Shown here piece by piece: positions 20,460 to 29,729 of a stretch of DNA of 64,000 bases (its first letter is position 1; each line of letters begins with the position of its first letter). The notes beneath the pieces are model-generated. The model made no database searches. It was not told the DNA's origin and was given only the letters and a program-made list of their open reading frames with translations. A program made the translations under genes and the position numbers. This DNA comes from Oceanobacillus arenosus. Its GTDB lineage: Bacteria; Bacillota; Bacilli; Bacillales; Amphibacillaceae. The DNA is taken from contig NZ_PIOC01000010.1 in assembly GCF_003369575.1 (NCBI RefSeq), positions 22,350-86,349 on the forward strand, read 5' to 3'.

Positions 20460-21287
20460 ATGGTTAAAAAAATTATTAGTTTATTTGTTGTCGCATTGAT
20501 GGTTACCGCAGCTGTTATTAATCCATTTGCAGTCAACGTTGCGAATGCTGAAACAAGCAATTTAAGTGAGGATAATCTTAAATTACTGGGTAAAATTTTC
20601 GATGAGACAAAATCAAGCCAAGAACAATTTACATTAGTGGATGAAGTTAAAGATTTAGATGGAAGTGTTCTACAAACAATTACTTCGGATGTGAATTTAC
20701 AGGTTGATAAAGATGAAGAAAAAGGTGTTATTAACATTAAGATAACGACTGATGCAACAACGGTCAGCACGAGTGCGAATGATCCTATCGAAAAAACGCA
20801 GAAAGTTGATGAAATAACGTATACGAAAGATGGCGATGTCTATGTAAATGGTGAAAAACTTTCGTCCGAGGAATTGAATCAAACATTTACCATACCGAAG
20901 AACGATTTAAACGTCGGTAAAACGTATTTAACATATTATAATGAAACGAGTAAAAATTATTACCAAATGCGGGCGTATCAAAAGCCAAGTAATGCATTTT
21001 TAGATGGTAATAATGGCGTATATAGACAAAAGTATTCTTACGGTAACTATAATGTATCTGATTTTAAGACACTAACAAGAGGTGTTTCAACTGCTAGAGA
21101 TAATATTGCTCAGAGTTCTGTATGGATAGTAGGTGCGATGGGTGGTGCGGCACTAAGTTGGTTTACTGTAGTATCTCTACTTGCAGCAGGTGGAACGATT
21201 GCAGTTCATGCCGTTATTATTTGGAACAATAGTAGCGCAGGCAAAGCAGATATGACAGCAGCTTATAATCTCCTCAATCGGTTTTAA
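20460..21287 (+). CDS. Secreted bacteriocin-like protein (possibly geobacillin-26 type)
   Basis: 275 residues; GAGGAGG precedes the ATG. A signal peptide (MVKKIISLFVVALMVTAAV... to about residue 30, ANA cleavage motif), a long acidic middle part (about 31-190) and a hydrophobic C-terminus (VWIVGAMGGAALSWFTVVSL, about 220-260) are visible. Large secreted proteins with a processed hydrophobic tail are known as bacteriocins in Bacillaceae; the geobacillin-26 assignment is from memory of that family and uncertain. The convergent gene at 21385 could give immunity. Confidence 0.5.
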   Translation: MVKKIISLFVVALMVTAAVINPFAVNVANAETSNLSEDNLKLLGKIFDETKSSQEQFTLVDEVKDLDGSVLQTITSDVNLQVDKDEEKGVINIKITTDATTVSTSANDPIEKTQKVDEITYTKDGDVYVNGEKLSSEELNQTFTIPKNDLNVGKTYLTYYNETSKNYYQMRAYQKPSNAFLDGNNGVYRQKYSYGNYNVSDFKTLTRGVSTARDNIAQSSVWIVGAMGGAALSWFTVVSLLAAGGTIAVHAVIIWNNSSAGKADMTAAYNLLNRF

Positions 21288-21331
21288 ATGATGATTAATC
21301 ACTAGACTTACAAAAAGGGACATGACCAACG

Positions 21332-21364
21332 AATAACCCTATAGAGTTACTCTATAGGGTTATT
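21332..21364. terminator. Bidirectional terminator
   Basis: 15-bp perfect stem aataaccctatagag / ctctatagggttatt with loop tta, shared by the convergent genes ending at 21287 and 21385. Confidence 0.85.
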
Positions 21365-21384
21365 TTGCGCGTTATTCAAACTTC

Positions 21385-21825
21385 TCAATTCATCTTTTCT
21401 AAAATTTGGTAATTCTTTGTTTTAGTCGTGTTGATATTATTCTTATTTGCAAAATCCACAAGTTGTTCGTAAACCGCATTAGGGCTAAAACCATGGACTC
21501 TGATATTCAATCCGTTTGCCGTTTTAATTATTGTGCCTTTGGTTGACCAACCCACTCGTGTAAATTTCATTTGCGTGATCTGATTTGCTGAAAGAACTTT
21601 TTTGTAAATGGAAATATTTAATAATGTAATCTGATACGTGATTTTATCTTCGTATATTGTTAAATCGAAATGCAATAGTAAAGTTGCTATTAAGAACATC
21701 GCGAAGAAAATCTTAAATATATAATAGATATTTGGTCCAATACCATCAAACAGCGTTTGTGAAAATATAATTAACAGGAAAAAAATGATTGTTTTTTGAG
21801 TCCTTCCGTTAAACGAGTAAGTCAA
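21385..21825 (-). CDS. Two-helix membrane protein with PH-like domain
   Basis: 146 residues: two N-terminal helices (TIIFFLLIIFSQTLF and YIFKIFFAMFLIATLLLHF), then a soluble domain (LTIYEDKITYQITLLNISIY ... QITQMKFTRVGWSTKGTII) like bacterial PH/DUF304-type domains. Convergent with the secreted bacteriocin-like gene; such membrane proteins sometimes confer self-immunity, which here is inference only. Confidence 0.55.
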   Translation of the reverse strand: MTYSFNGRTQKTIIFFLLIIFSQTLFDGIGPNIYYIFKIFFAMFLIATLLLHFDLTIYEDKITYQITLLNISIYKKVLSANQITQMKFTRVGWSTKGTIIKTANGLNIRVHGFSPNAVYEQLVDFANKNNINTTKTKNYQILEKMN

Positions 21826-22070
21826 ATCCAGAACCCCTTTCTAGGTATAATAAATAAACAGGATTTTAGGTCAATATTGTCGGAGAATTTAATAGTACAA
21901 TATTCATGTTAGTTTTTCGAGTATTCAAAAAAGTAAAATACAGTAGATATTTTTACCATTATACACAAATAAAGATAAATTTAAAATAGGTTTCTGGGTT
22001 TACGCCTTTAGCCTTATGATTGGTGCATGCGCAGCGTTGTTTGAATGTACAAACAGCCAATAAAATAATA

Positions 22071-22099
22071 AACCCGCACCGGAAATCCCGGTTCGGGTC
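22071..22099 (-). terminator. Terminator after the 22105 gene
   Basis: ACCCGAACCGG and CCGGTGCGGGTT stem (one mismatch) followed by an AT-rich tail on the minus strand, 6 bases after the stop. Confidence 0.65.
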
Positions 22100-22104
22100 T
22101 TGTT

Positions 22105-22356
22105 TTATCGGTTTGTCATCAATCCTTCGTTGATCGCTTGAACCGTACTTTCGAAAATACGAGCGCTGTATTCGATTGCTTGTTGATAGTCGCTCATATC
22201 GATGTGGTAGTCCTCATCGAGTTCTTTTTTCAGCATCATGTTTTCCGGTATTTGCAAATCGTAACCGAATTTCATAAGCGTAGGTCCTAAAATGGCATGC
22301 TGGCAATATCCAGCGTCTTCGGTTTTTTCTATAAACGCATCTACGGCAAGATTCAT
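22105..22356 (-). CDS. Unknown small protein of the repeated unit
   Basis: Taken from the internal ATG the product is 83 residues (MNLAVDAFIEKTEDAGYCQH ... INEGLMTNR). A GTG nine codons earlier lies in GC-rich repeat DNA and has no ribosome site. Soluble, acidic, no family recognised. A truncated paralogue is at 19810. The 5' side runs into the GC-rich unit, so the true N-terminus may be lost. Confidence 0.45.
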   Translation of the reverse strand: MNLAVDAFIEKTEDAGYCQHAILGPTLMKFGYDLQIPENMMLKKELDEDYHIDMSDYQQAIEYSARIFESTVQAINEGLMTNR

Positions 22357-22479
22357 TGCGCGGGCCCGGGGCGAATCCCGCACCGACTAAGTGGCATAGT
22401 CTACCCCCGATAAAACGCGCCGTTATAGGGTCGCCCGACTAAGTTGCATACGCGCAACAAAAAATGGCGTAAGACGAGT

Positions 22480-23345
22480 TAGTCGGCGTCTCCCGGTGCG
22501 ACTGGCGTGGCAGAATTCCGGGGCGATATCCACCCGATGTCCACCATGGACACCGCACCCGGCAAATCCGCGCCGTTATGCGATTCGCCAATAGCCACCG
22601 ACCCCCGGAGACAGCGAAAGGCGTATGACGGTGTCCATCGCCAATTCCGGCACGATTTTCCGCCCCGATTGCGTGAGCTAAGGGGAGGTTTTCGTGCAGG
22701 ATTGCGGTGCGGGATTTCGCCGGGGGATGCAGCCCTAAATAGGTGAGAGAGAAGGGGAGCTGTTCAGAAAAAGGGGATAGGGGAAGCTGTCAAAAAAATA
22801 AGGTTTAAGAAAAGAGAAGCGGACCGAACGGGGAACGGATCGTCGAGAAAAGAAAGGCAAGAGATTCACCATTCGTCAAACAGCGTGGACTGAGAGAGGC
22901 GCTTGTATGCCAAAAAATGATGTCTTGTACGCACAACGTGCGAGCTAAAGAGATCAAGAAAAAGCACCGAACGAAGAAAGGCTCCGCGCTGTTTGTAAGA
23001 AGGGTTTTCAGGGATTTTCGAGTGGGAAGGAGGGAGCGGTTATACGAGCGCAGCGAGAGAGTTAAGAAGGACCACCGACCGACGCGGGACCCGCTCGAAA
23101 AGCACTGGCTGCACTTGATTTAACAGCTTTTTGCGGGCATTCTTGGCGGGAAGCCCGGAGCGGTTATATGAGCGGTAGCGAAAGAGTCAGGAAAAACCAC
23201 CGACGGGCGCGGGACCCGACGAGAAGGCACGCGTTGCACTTGAAACGTTGTCAGAAAAGGGTTTGAAGCTCTGGTAATGCTAAGAAATAAGCGGTCTGCT
23301 GACCAAAAAAAGACCGTTATCCTGGTAAGGGATAACGGTCCGGTA
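22480..23345. repeat. GC-rich repeated unit, copy B
   Basis: Second copy of the unit at 17760-18620, same order: gcgccgttatgcgattcg, purine-rich aaggtttaagaaaagagaag, then paired blocks at about 23030-23120 and 23143-23244, then a leftward terminator. A further partial stretch (ctacccccgataaaacgcg) lies at about 22404. Between units the paired blocks hold gagcggttata and accaccgac, but ORFs shift frame. Confidence 0.75.
23312..23340 (-). terminator. Leftward terminator, unit B
   Basis: 11-bp perfect stem gaccgttatcc / ggataacggtc with TTTTTTT after it on the minus strand; counterpart of 18580-18608 though the stem sequence differs. Confidence 0.8.
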
Positions 23346-23394
23346 TTTCGCTTTTGGTTTTTCACCGAGTTGCGTACAGCATCCATCACACGAT

Positions 23395-23680
23395 GTCATA
23401 TACCGTACTGCATCTCGTACGTATGTTGTTTGACGTTCATTGCATATACCGTGTGTGACTTCACACCATACGCATACCGTGACGTATAGCATACGCATAA
23501 TATGCGCAAGAAATATGCTATGGCGTACTCATCGAATCAATACGCATACCATATCGCACGCTATGCGTATACCGTGTGAAACACCGTACGCCCATTCAAT
23601 AAATAACGAAATGCTGCACGCTATACCGCACCGCATACGCACGCCATATGCAATAGTATCGTCACAGTATGCGGTCCGAT
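23395..23680. repeat. TACGCAT-rich tract B
   Basis: Copies of CATACGCAT, AATACGCAT, TATGCGTAT and CATACGCAC occur across this stretch, interspersed with ACCGT-containing words. It corresponds to tract A and sits directly upstream (minus strand) of terminator B with no gene left between. Confidence 0.6.
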
Positions 23681-23716
23681 GTCGGTATGAAATATATATC
23701 TATTTCACAAAAAAAG

Positions 23717-23747
23717 AACCGATAACCCTATCATAAGGCTATCGGTT
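23717..23747. terminator. Terminator right of tract B
   Basis: aaccgata / tatcggtt stem flanked by A7 on one side and TTTT on the other, so it can work both ways. Confidence 0.6.
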
Positions 23748-23973
23748 TTTATGCGTTAATGAGCGCTATACATAAGATGAACGAAGTAATGTTTCACGGG
23801 GTCTAGGTAATTAAAAAAATGTCTATTGATCTATCCATAGATTGGGAGGTTTGTCAAGAACTTTTTTAATACTCATATGGACAAATGTTCTTTTATTGGA
23901 GTAGGAAACTATTGATAATATTTAATATCATGAGTTACCATTATATTAACAAGGAAAAGGGGAGGTTTGGGAT

Positions 23974-24150
23974 GTGTCGCAGGGGAGAGTTTTTACAGGC
24001 GTTCGTATTAAGGAAGAAAATGCAGCTAAAATCGATGAATTGATAGAACATTTTCAAGGACAAACATCACTTGGAAGTGTACGCAAACTGGATGTTTTTG
24101 ATTTGGCAATCGAAAAACTTTACGAAGAAATCTTCCCGGGCTGCAGATGA
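23974..24150 (+). CDS. Small ribbon-helix-helix-like protein
   Basis: GTG at 23974 after GGGGAGG encodes 58 residues: SQGRVFTGVRIKEENAAKID ... then a helical acidic part. The short strand FTGVRI followed by two helices resembles Arc/CopG repressors. It precedes the replication helicase gene and could control it. Confidence 0.5.
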   Translation: MSQGRVFTGVRIKEENAAKIDELIEHFQGQTSLGSVRKLDVFDLAIEKLYEEIFPGCR

Positions 24151-24265
24151 TGCATGATGGGAAGATAAAGCGTAACTACGAATAAAGAGAAAAGAAAGGA
24201 TTTGTAAGAACATGAGCATGATGGCAGTTCAGTCACGCAGCGTTATCGCCATCAAGTGCAAATAG

Positions 24266-24460
24266 ATGGATGGCCAGTCCACCGATCGTAACCATAACAA
24301 AAGCCAAGCGAAAAACCGCGATGGTTTATACAGAGGAGCAATGATGGAGCTCAATGAGGAAGAACTGGATTTAAACAATCCTTTTAGACTGACAGAAACA
24401 GAGGCAAAAAAAATAGCCCTCAATGCGAGACACACATCAGGAGCTAGACGAAAACCTTAG
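24266..24460 (+). CDS. Short hydrophilic ORF before the helicase
   Basis: 64 codons, or 40 if the ATG at 24341 after AGAGGAG is used (MMELNEEELDLNNPFRLTET...). No family recognised. A 17-codon ORF just before it (24212 on) with a better context suggests a frameshifted original. Low confidence. Confidence 0.35.
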   Translation: MDGQSTDRNHNKSQAKNRDGLYRGAMMELNEEELDLNNPFRLTETEAKKIALNARHTSGARRKP

Positions 24461-24556
24461 AGTTTCGATTACTGACCCTACCACAAGTCAGAACTACTTT
24501 GCTTCGAATTGTACGAAACGCAACACCAAACAAAAAAGTACGAGAGGTGGCATCAT

Positions 24557-26383
24557 ATGAGCATTGTAGTTACTAATAATGATAACATTAATTCCGAAGA
24601 AATCAAGAATCAAGGTGTTATACGCGATGAAAAATTCGAAATTATACTAAACAACGAATCTAATGCTTTAGCGGTGAGTGATAATGCTACTGGTGGTAAT
24701 GGTGGAAACAATGTTGGTAGGAATACAGTAGGAAGTAGCGATGATGACGGTCAATCGAATAACCACGCGCATTTACCGGAGGATGTTTACGTTCCAGAAT
24801 ACCTTTCACGCTATCTGAAGAATCTGATCCTTCCAGAACAAATTAGTAAGAAGTTCTTGCTGGGTGTCGGCGAAAATGCACTTAAATACAAGATCATGGA
24901 TGTGGAAGAACATAATATTTCTGGTAAAACAGGGAAACGTCGTGTACCTGAAAAGCTAGATTTCGAAGATGTAGCAATAATCCTGATGTCGTTGTACACA
25001 TTTAAGAACGTACAATTAACCGACCGAGAAGAAGATGCAACTCTTGTTATGTACGACGACAAAGAAGGCGTATATAGTACAAGCACTCAGAATATATACA
25101 AAATCATAAAAAGAATCGCATCAGGCTTTAAACGGGGAGACATGGATGACACCATCGATCACATTGAAGATTCTGTACCATCAGTGGAACTCACAAAAGA
25201 TAAAGATTTATTCCCTGTGAATAACGGCATATTTAATCAGAAAATAGGCGAATTATTGGAATTTAGCCCAGACTACGTATATCTCACGAAGATTCCTGTG
25301 AATTATAGACCACACTCAATAAATCCTGTGATACCTGCACCTGATGGTTATCAGTGGGACGTGGAAAGTTGGATAAAAGACTTATTCAACGGCGATCAGG
25401 AGGTCATAGAACTAATATGGCAAGTTATTGCAGACAGTTTACAACCGAACACATCCCGTCACAAGTCTATATGGTTTTATTCGGAAAAAGGAAACAACGG
25501 TAAAGGTACACTTGGTCAGTTAATTAAAAACTTACTTGGGAAAGGAAACTACGCTTCGTTATCTGTTGCGGATTTCAACCATGAATTCTCAAAAGAAACT
25601 CTGTTAGGCGTGGCTGCTAACATAGCGGACGAAAACGACGTGAATACGTATTTAGAATCGGCTAAAGACTTCAAAGCGAGCATAACAGGGGATGATATAA
25701 ACATTAATAGAAAACACAAGTCAATGTTACGTATGAAATTCTTAGGTACGAATATTCAGATGATGAATGGAATGCCAAAAACGAAAGATAAAACAGACTC
25801 GTTCTATCGCCGTATTATTCCGGTTCCGTTTCTGAAATCATTCACAAACAATGGAGAAAGAAAATACATTAAGGATGATTATATCAATCGGAAAGACGTA
25901 TTGGAATACGTATTGCATAAGGTGTTACACATAGACTTTGACGAGTTCATTATGCCACTAGCTTCAGCTCAGTTGCTATCGGATTACAAAGAAAACAATG
26001 ACCCTGTGTTGGATTTCTGGAACGAACTAAAAGACGAATGGGCTTGGTCTTTATTGCCAACACAGTTTGTATATGATATTTATAGACAATGGCGACTCAT
26101 GAATAATCCAAGCGGTAAGACGCTGAAGAAACGTGAGTTTCTTGATAACCTTGCTACAATTATAGAGTCACAAGGCGAATGGGTGGATAGTCGTACAAAG
26201 AATGTAAGGTCATCGGGTAGAATGGACAAAGGGGAGCCATTGATAAGAATGTATGGCTTAGATAAAAAAGATAGTAGTGGTAATTGTGGCGTGTGGTCTA
26301 ATTTTTTATATGATTTGCAGACTCATAATGGCCATACAATCTACAGTCGAAAAGATACGTACAGAGGTTTTGAGCGTATATAA
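24557..26383 (+). CDS. SF3 replication helicase (phage/plasmid D5-P4 type)
   Basis: Start set at the ATG after GAGAGGTGG, giving 608 residues. An acidic Asn/Gly-rich N-terminus (about 1-80) precedes a D5_N/DUF5906-like helicase: Walker A YSEKGNNGKGTLGQLI near residue 310-325, B-box region IADENDVNTYLESAKDFKAS, sensor-type KTKDKTDSFYRRIIPVPF, and a winged C-terminal part. No primase-polymerase motifs are visible, so it seems helicase-only. The iteron origin lies immediately downstream, as in SaPI pri/rep loci. It should open that origin to start element replication after induction. Confidence 0.85.
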   Translation: MSIVVTNNDNINSEEIKNQGVIRDEKFEIILNNESNALAVSDNATGGNGGNNVGRNTVGSSDDDGQSNNHAHLPEDVYVPEYLSRYLKNLILPEQISKKFLLGVGENALKYKIMDVEEHNISGKTGKRRVPEKLDFEDVAIILMSLYTFKNVQLTDREEDATLVMYDDKEGVYSTSTQNIYKIIKRIASGFKRGDMDDTIDHIEDSVPSVELTKDKDLFPVNNGIFNQKIGELLEFSPDYVYLTKIPVNYRPHSINPVIPAPDGYQWDVESWIKDLFNGDQEVIELIWQVIADSLQPNTSRHKSIWFYSEKGNNGKGTLGQLIKNLLGKGNYASLSVADFNHEFSKETLLGVAANIADENDVNTYLESAKDFKASITGDDININRKHKSMLRMKFLGTNIQMMNGMPKTKDKTDSFYRRIIPVPFLKSFTNNGERKYIKDDYINRKDVLEYVLHKVLHIDFDEFIMPLASAQLLSDYKENNDPVLDFWNELKDEWAWSLLPTQFVYDIYRQWRLMNNPSGKTLKKREFLDNLATIIESQGEWVDSRTKNVRSSGRMDKGEPLIRMYGLDKKDSSGNCGVWSNFLYDLQTHNGHTIYSRKDTYRGFERI

Positions 26384-26409
26384 TTCACAGATAAAGGTCA
26401 GAGAGTAAA

Positions 26410-26760
26410 ATCTCTGGTCTTTTTTTGTGACAAAATGATAATCAACTTATAGTCACAACAGTGTCACATTCTCGTATTTTCACGCCAAAACTGTCACAAA
26501 TCACATGTGAATAGCACACGCTCAATAATGTATTATATTCTCTGTGACAGTTTCGTGGTTTTGTGACGCTAATGTGACAGTTTCGATATACCTTTTTGTC
26601 ACAAATAATAATAGTAAAACGCTATGGGTTCAGTTGTTTATTTTTTTGTGACAGTTGTGACACCTTTTTATATAAAGTTATATAAAAAAACAAATAAGCA
26701 TTTATGTACATATAAAAAAACTTCTAGGAGTAAACTGTCACAACTGTCACAAATTGGAAA
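26410..26760. other. Iteron-flanked replication origin (ori2)
   Basis: TTTGTGACAGTTGTGACA at 26645-26662 and its exact complement at 26736-26753 (18 bp) flank a 73-bp AT-rich spacer. Further GTGACA/TGTCAC boxes lie leftward near 26427, 26451, 26462, 26489, 26543, 26571 and 26598. The position right after the SF3 helicase and the two-arm iteron design match the origins of phage satellites. Confidence 0.75.
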
Positions 26761-27545
26761 TTAACGAAAGACTATCATCACCGCACTTTTTATCTGTGAA
26801 TCCTACGACAACTCCACCGCTTTTTATCTATGAGAACAACTTAATCGCTAAGTCATAAGGTATCCTTAGAGACTATGACCAGGAAGGAATCCTCACATGG
26901 AAAAGAGATACCGCCAATCCGGAGTCGCAACAAAAACGCTAGGGAAAAGTTGAGAAAGCCAAGCAAATAAACTTTTATTGGGTCTTTACCCAATTTCAGT
27001 ACTTCGGCTCTCGCGTAAAAGGACTACATATCGATACAAAGTACATCATTACGTGGATAAGAATAATACATTTTGATTCACCTCGTATTTAGAGCTTAAG
27101 ATCTCATTGTATGAGGTATTTAAGTTATCAATGTAAATAAACGGTAAAATATACTGATACGTGTTCCCTGTATCGGTTTGGGCTGTCATTATTTATGGAG
27201 GCACACATAAGTATTATTACCAGATTTCGTCCTCTTCTGGCTTGCCCCAATCAGTTTTTTCGTGCTGATTCTCTTCTTGCATAATGATTACTCTTTTGAG
27301 TTTATTATAACACCTTCATGTTACTTATCAGTCGTGAAGCAACGTGGATTGTAATCGCACCCGTTAGTGTAAAAATCTATATTTCAATTGATCATAGGGG
27401 GGACACTTGCATGGTATAATTTGCTAGTTTTGTTAGTATTTTTAAATCCAAAATAATGTGTTAATGTGTATATTCGGGATCGTTTATATAGTAAGATTAA
27501 AATTTCAATATATATTTAAACTTAGTTAAAAAGGAGTTCCAATTA
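26761..27545. other. Gene-poor spacer after the origin
   Basis: No intact gene of normal size. An 18-codon ORF starts at 26897 after GGAAGG (MEKRYRQSGVATKTLGKS), probably a truncated start. A 21-codon minus-strand ORF is listed separately. The 200 bases before 27546 hold AT-rich promoter-like DNA. Confidence 0.4.
27217..27282 (-). CDS. Possible 21-residue acidic peptide
   Basis: MQEENQHEKTDWGKPEEDEI-W. TATAAT lies only about 20 bases upstream and AAAAGAG is a weak ribosome site. Very acidic with two Trp. Could be a leader or signal peptide, or chance. Confidence 0.2.
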   Translation of the reverse strand: MQEENQHEKTDWGKPEEDEIW

Positions 27546-28055
27546 ATGAAAAAGCAATTCACAACTCAGATTCTATACTCAGAAGACGTTTCATGGCTTA
27601 CTGAAATATATAAAAAATGTTTGAAACTAGATTTTGACCTAATTGACGACATAAGCGACTGGACCGGGGGCATATATGCCACGGAAGAATTTAGTGAAGG
27701 ATATGAACCTTTATTACAAGCAACAGTGTGTGAATTAGGTGGACATGTAGGACATTATCAGTTACTTCATCAAACAGCTTTCGTTTCTCAACTAGTTGAA
27801 GGACAAATTAGTTGTGCCGAGTTTATTACAGAAATTCGTAAAATCATAATAGATGATGACACAGAAGGGGCAGATACAAGCACTATATCCTGCAGTGAAG
27901 CTGTTAGAAAGGCAAAAGAAGACATAACTATATTCAAGGTTTCTATGTCTCATAATCTGACGGAAATAATAGGTAGTAAGGAACCTATCCCCTTTTATAG
28001 ATGCGATGATATATTATTAGAATTAGATAATTACATCCTTAGGTTTCTAAAGTAA
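27546..28055 (+). CDS. Unknown soluble protein
   Basis: 169 residues after AAAAGGAG. Acidic, no signal peptide, no membrane helix. Contains DDISDWTGGIYATEEFSEGY and a C-terminal DDILLELDNYILRFLK helix. Not recognised. Its size and acidity resemble stand-alone immunity proteins, but nothing proves that. Stands alone between the replication region and a convergent acetyltransferase. Confidence 0.65.
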   Translation: MKKQFTTQILYSEDVSWLTEIYKKCLKLDFDLIDDISDWTGGIYATEEFSEGYEPLLQATVCELGGHVGHYQLLHQTAFVSQLVEGQISCAEFITEIRKIIIDDDTEGADTSTISCSEAVRKAKEDITIFKVSMSHNLTEIIGSKEPIPFYRCDDILLELDNYILRFLK

Positions 28056-28345
28056 TGAATTATTAAGTTGAAAACCAGGCATTTCTTGCAACTAAAAGGA
28101 TCACTATCTATGACATTCTGGTGTAATGTTGTGCAAATACCCACTGGCTTAGTTACAATTTAACTATTTTGCATAAGATATTTCAGTCCTCTTTTACATA
28201 GAAATGGATATTGTACTTAGAATAAAGTGAGTCAATTGCCCTGTCATTTTAGAGAGAGTTACGTTTTTGAATTTGTACAAAAAGAACCTCTATTAAGAAG
28301 TTCCAGTCAATTTTCTTATTAAAGTAAAGCACCTGTTCGTAATAT

Positions 28346-28375
28346 AAGGTTAGCCAGATTTTACTGGTTGACCTT
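28346..28375. terminator. Bidirectional terminator
   Basis: Stem aaggttagccag / ctggttgacctt between the convergent genes ending at 28055 and 28381. The 290 bases to its left hold no gene. Confidence 0.65.
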
Positions 28376-28380
28376 TTAGC

Positions 28381-28968
28381 CTAATAAGAATTGTTCCATT
28401 CGTGCTCCAAAACACTATATATTAATGAATCTCGCCAGCCATCTTTAATTAACAAATCTTCACGAATTCTACCTTCTTTGGTCATTCCAACTTTCTCCAA
28501 AACTTTTGATGAACCAACGTTTCTTGGGTCACAAGTTGCATATATACGATGCAGTTTAAGTTTCTCAAATCCAAAATCAATTAACAGAGTTGCTGCTTCT
28601 GTTGCTATTCCTTTTCCCCAATGGTCTGGATTAACAATATAAGCGACTTCTCCAACTTTGTTAGTGAAATCCCTGATGTTAAACTCACCAGCCCCAATCA
28701 TATTTTCATTATATATGATTGCAAAAACGAACCTTCTCCTTGGTTCTTGTGTTGAGTTTTCTATCACATGATTCACAAAATCTTTCGAGTCTTCTTCCGT
28801 ATTCGGTCCCCAAGGTTGGTATTGACAAACTATATCCTGTGATGCATATTTATGTACATCAATCCAATCACTTTCAGTAAATTCCCTTAATAATAACCTT
28901 TCATTTGAAAGACTAATCTTAGTGTGCTCGATTATAATCCCCTCCACTTTTATAACCTTTTTCCGCAA
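28381..28968 (-). CDS. GNAT acetyltransferase (RimJ/RimL type)
   Basis: 195 residues. The family pattern is clear: SNERLLLREFTESDWIDVHK, then EVAYIVNPDHWGKGIATEAA (acetyl-CoA loop, about 110-130), then LHRIYATCDPRNVGSSKVLEKVGM. It transfers acetyl from acetyl-CoA to an N-terminus or small amine; substrate unknown. The annotated start is TTG with AAAGGGCAG upstream; a GTG inside may be the true start. Single gene, convergent with its left neighbour. Confidence 0.88.
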   Translation of the reverse strand: MRKKVIKVEGIIIEHTKISLSNERLLLREFTESDWIDVHKYASQDIVCQYQPWGPNTEEDSKDFVNHVIENSTQEPRRRFVFAIIYNENMIGAGEFNIRDFTNKVGEVAYIVNPDHWGKGIATEAATLLIDFGFEKLKLHRIYATCDPRNVGSSKVLEKVGMTKEGRIREDLLIKDGWRDSLIYSVLEHEWNNSY

Positions 28969-29066
28969 ATCTGCCCTTTAATAATATGAGAGAGTCATAT
29001 TGACGATCTCATTGTTGAAGTAAAGCACCCGATACTTTAAGTACAGTGTTTCGCAAACAATGAATG

Positions 29067-29717
29067 TTAATTTCCATTTAAAAATTCAAGTATATACTTA
29101 CATAACTGGTTCCAGTCTTTAGGTTCATCTTCATAAGTAGGCTCGAATTGAATTTCTTCTATTAGAGACTCAGGAGTTTTGGCGTCTTTTCTTTTCCAAT
29201 TATTATTTTCATCAAACAAGCTAATGGTTTTTACTGGATCCAAACCATATTCTTTCTCGAAAAATAGCCATTTAATACAATCAGTTAGTATCACTTTGTC
29301 ATTTACCTCTAAATGCGTTTTTATTTGACCATCAAACTTATTCTTATCTTTATTATAAACTGGATCTAAACTAGGTGATTTTACTTCTACGACAGCAAGA
29401 TAATCAATTTTATCATTATCTATATTGGCATAGTTCCAATGACGTGCAACTAACAAGTCTGGCGGTGATGTCTTCTCTTTTCTGTAAATACGAGTATCAT
29501 GTATTTTACTATTCTTGTTATCATATTGTGTCGAAATATCAATAATAGATATGTCTTTTTCGTTAATAAACAACCTATCTAAAAGTGGAGTAACAACACG
29601 ATTTTGAATGGTAATCTCTCTCCAATCAATTTCTAAATAATTATCAACCAACTTTTTGTAGTAACTATATGAGAAGGTATTATCTTGAACAATACTATCT
29701 ACCCAATTTTCATTCAT
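29067..29717 (-). CDS. HsdR N-terminal-like PD-(D/E)XK protein
   Basis: Start placed at the second ATG (216 residues), since AAAGGGG lies too close to the first. The core PPDLLVARHWNYANIDNDKI ... YLAVVEVKSPSLDP has the Asp and Glu-x-Lys of PD-(D/E)XK nucleases, in the manner of the type I restriction R-subunit N-terminus. No helicase follows, so it is a stand-alone domain, either an effector or a relic. Lies beside the Xre/ImmA/PIN genes. Confidence 0.6.
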   Translation of the reverse strand: MNENWVDSIVQDNTFSYSYYKKLVDNYLEIDWREITIQNRVVTPLLDRLFINEKDISIIDISTQYDNKNSKIHDTRIYRKEKTSPPDLLVARHWNYANIDNDKIDYLAVVEVKSPSLDPVYNKDKNKFDGQIKTHLEVNDKVILTDCIKWLFFEKEYGLDPVKTISLFDENNNWKRKDAKTPESLIEEIQFEPTYEDEPKDWNQLCKYILEFLNGN

Positions 29718-29729
29718 AGTTTTTTGCAT

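Noticed and set aside
27217..27282. Lasso-type or signalling peptide
   Set aside because: No processing or export genes nearby; listed only as a low-confidence ORF.
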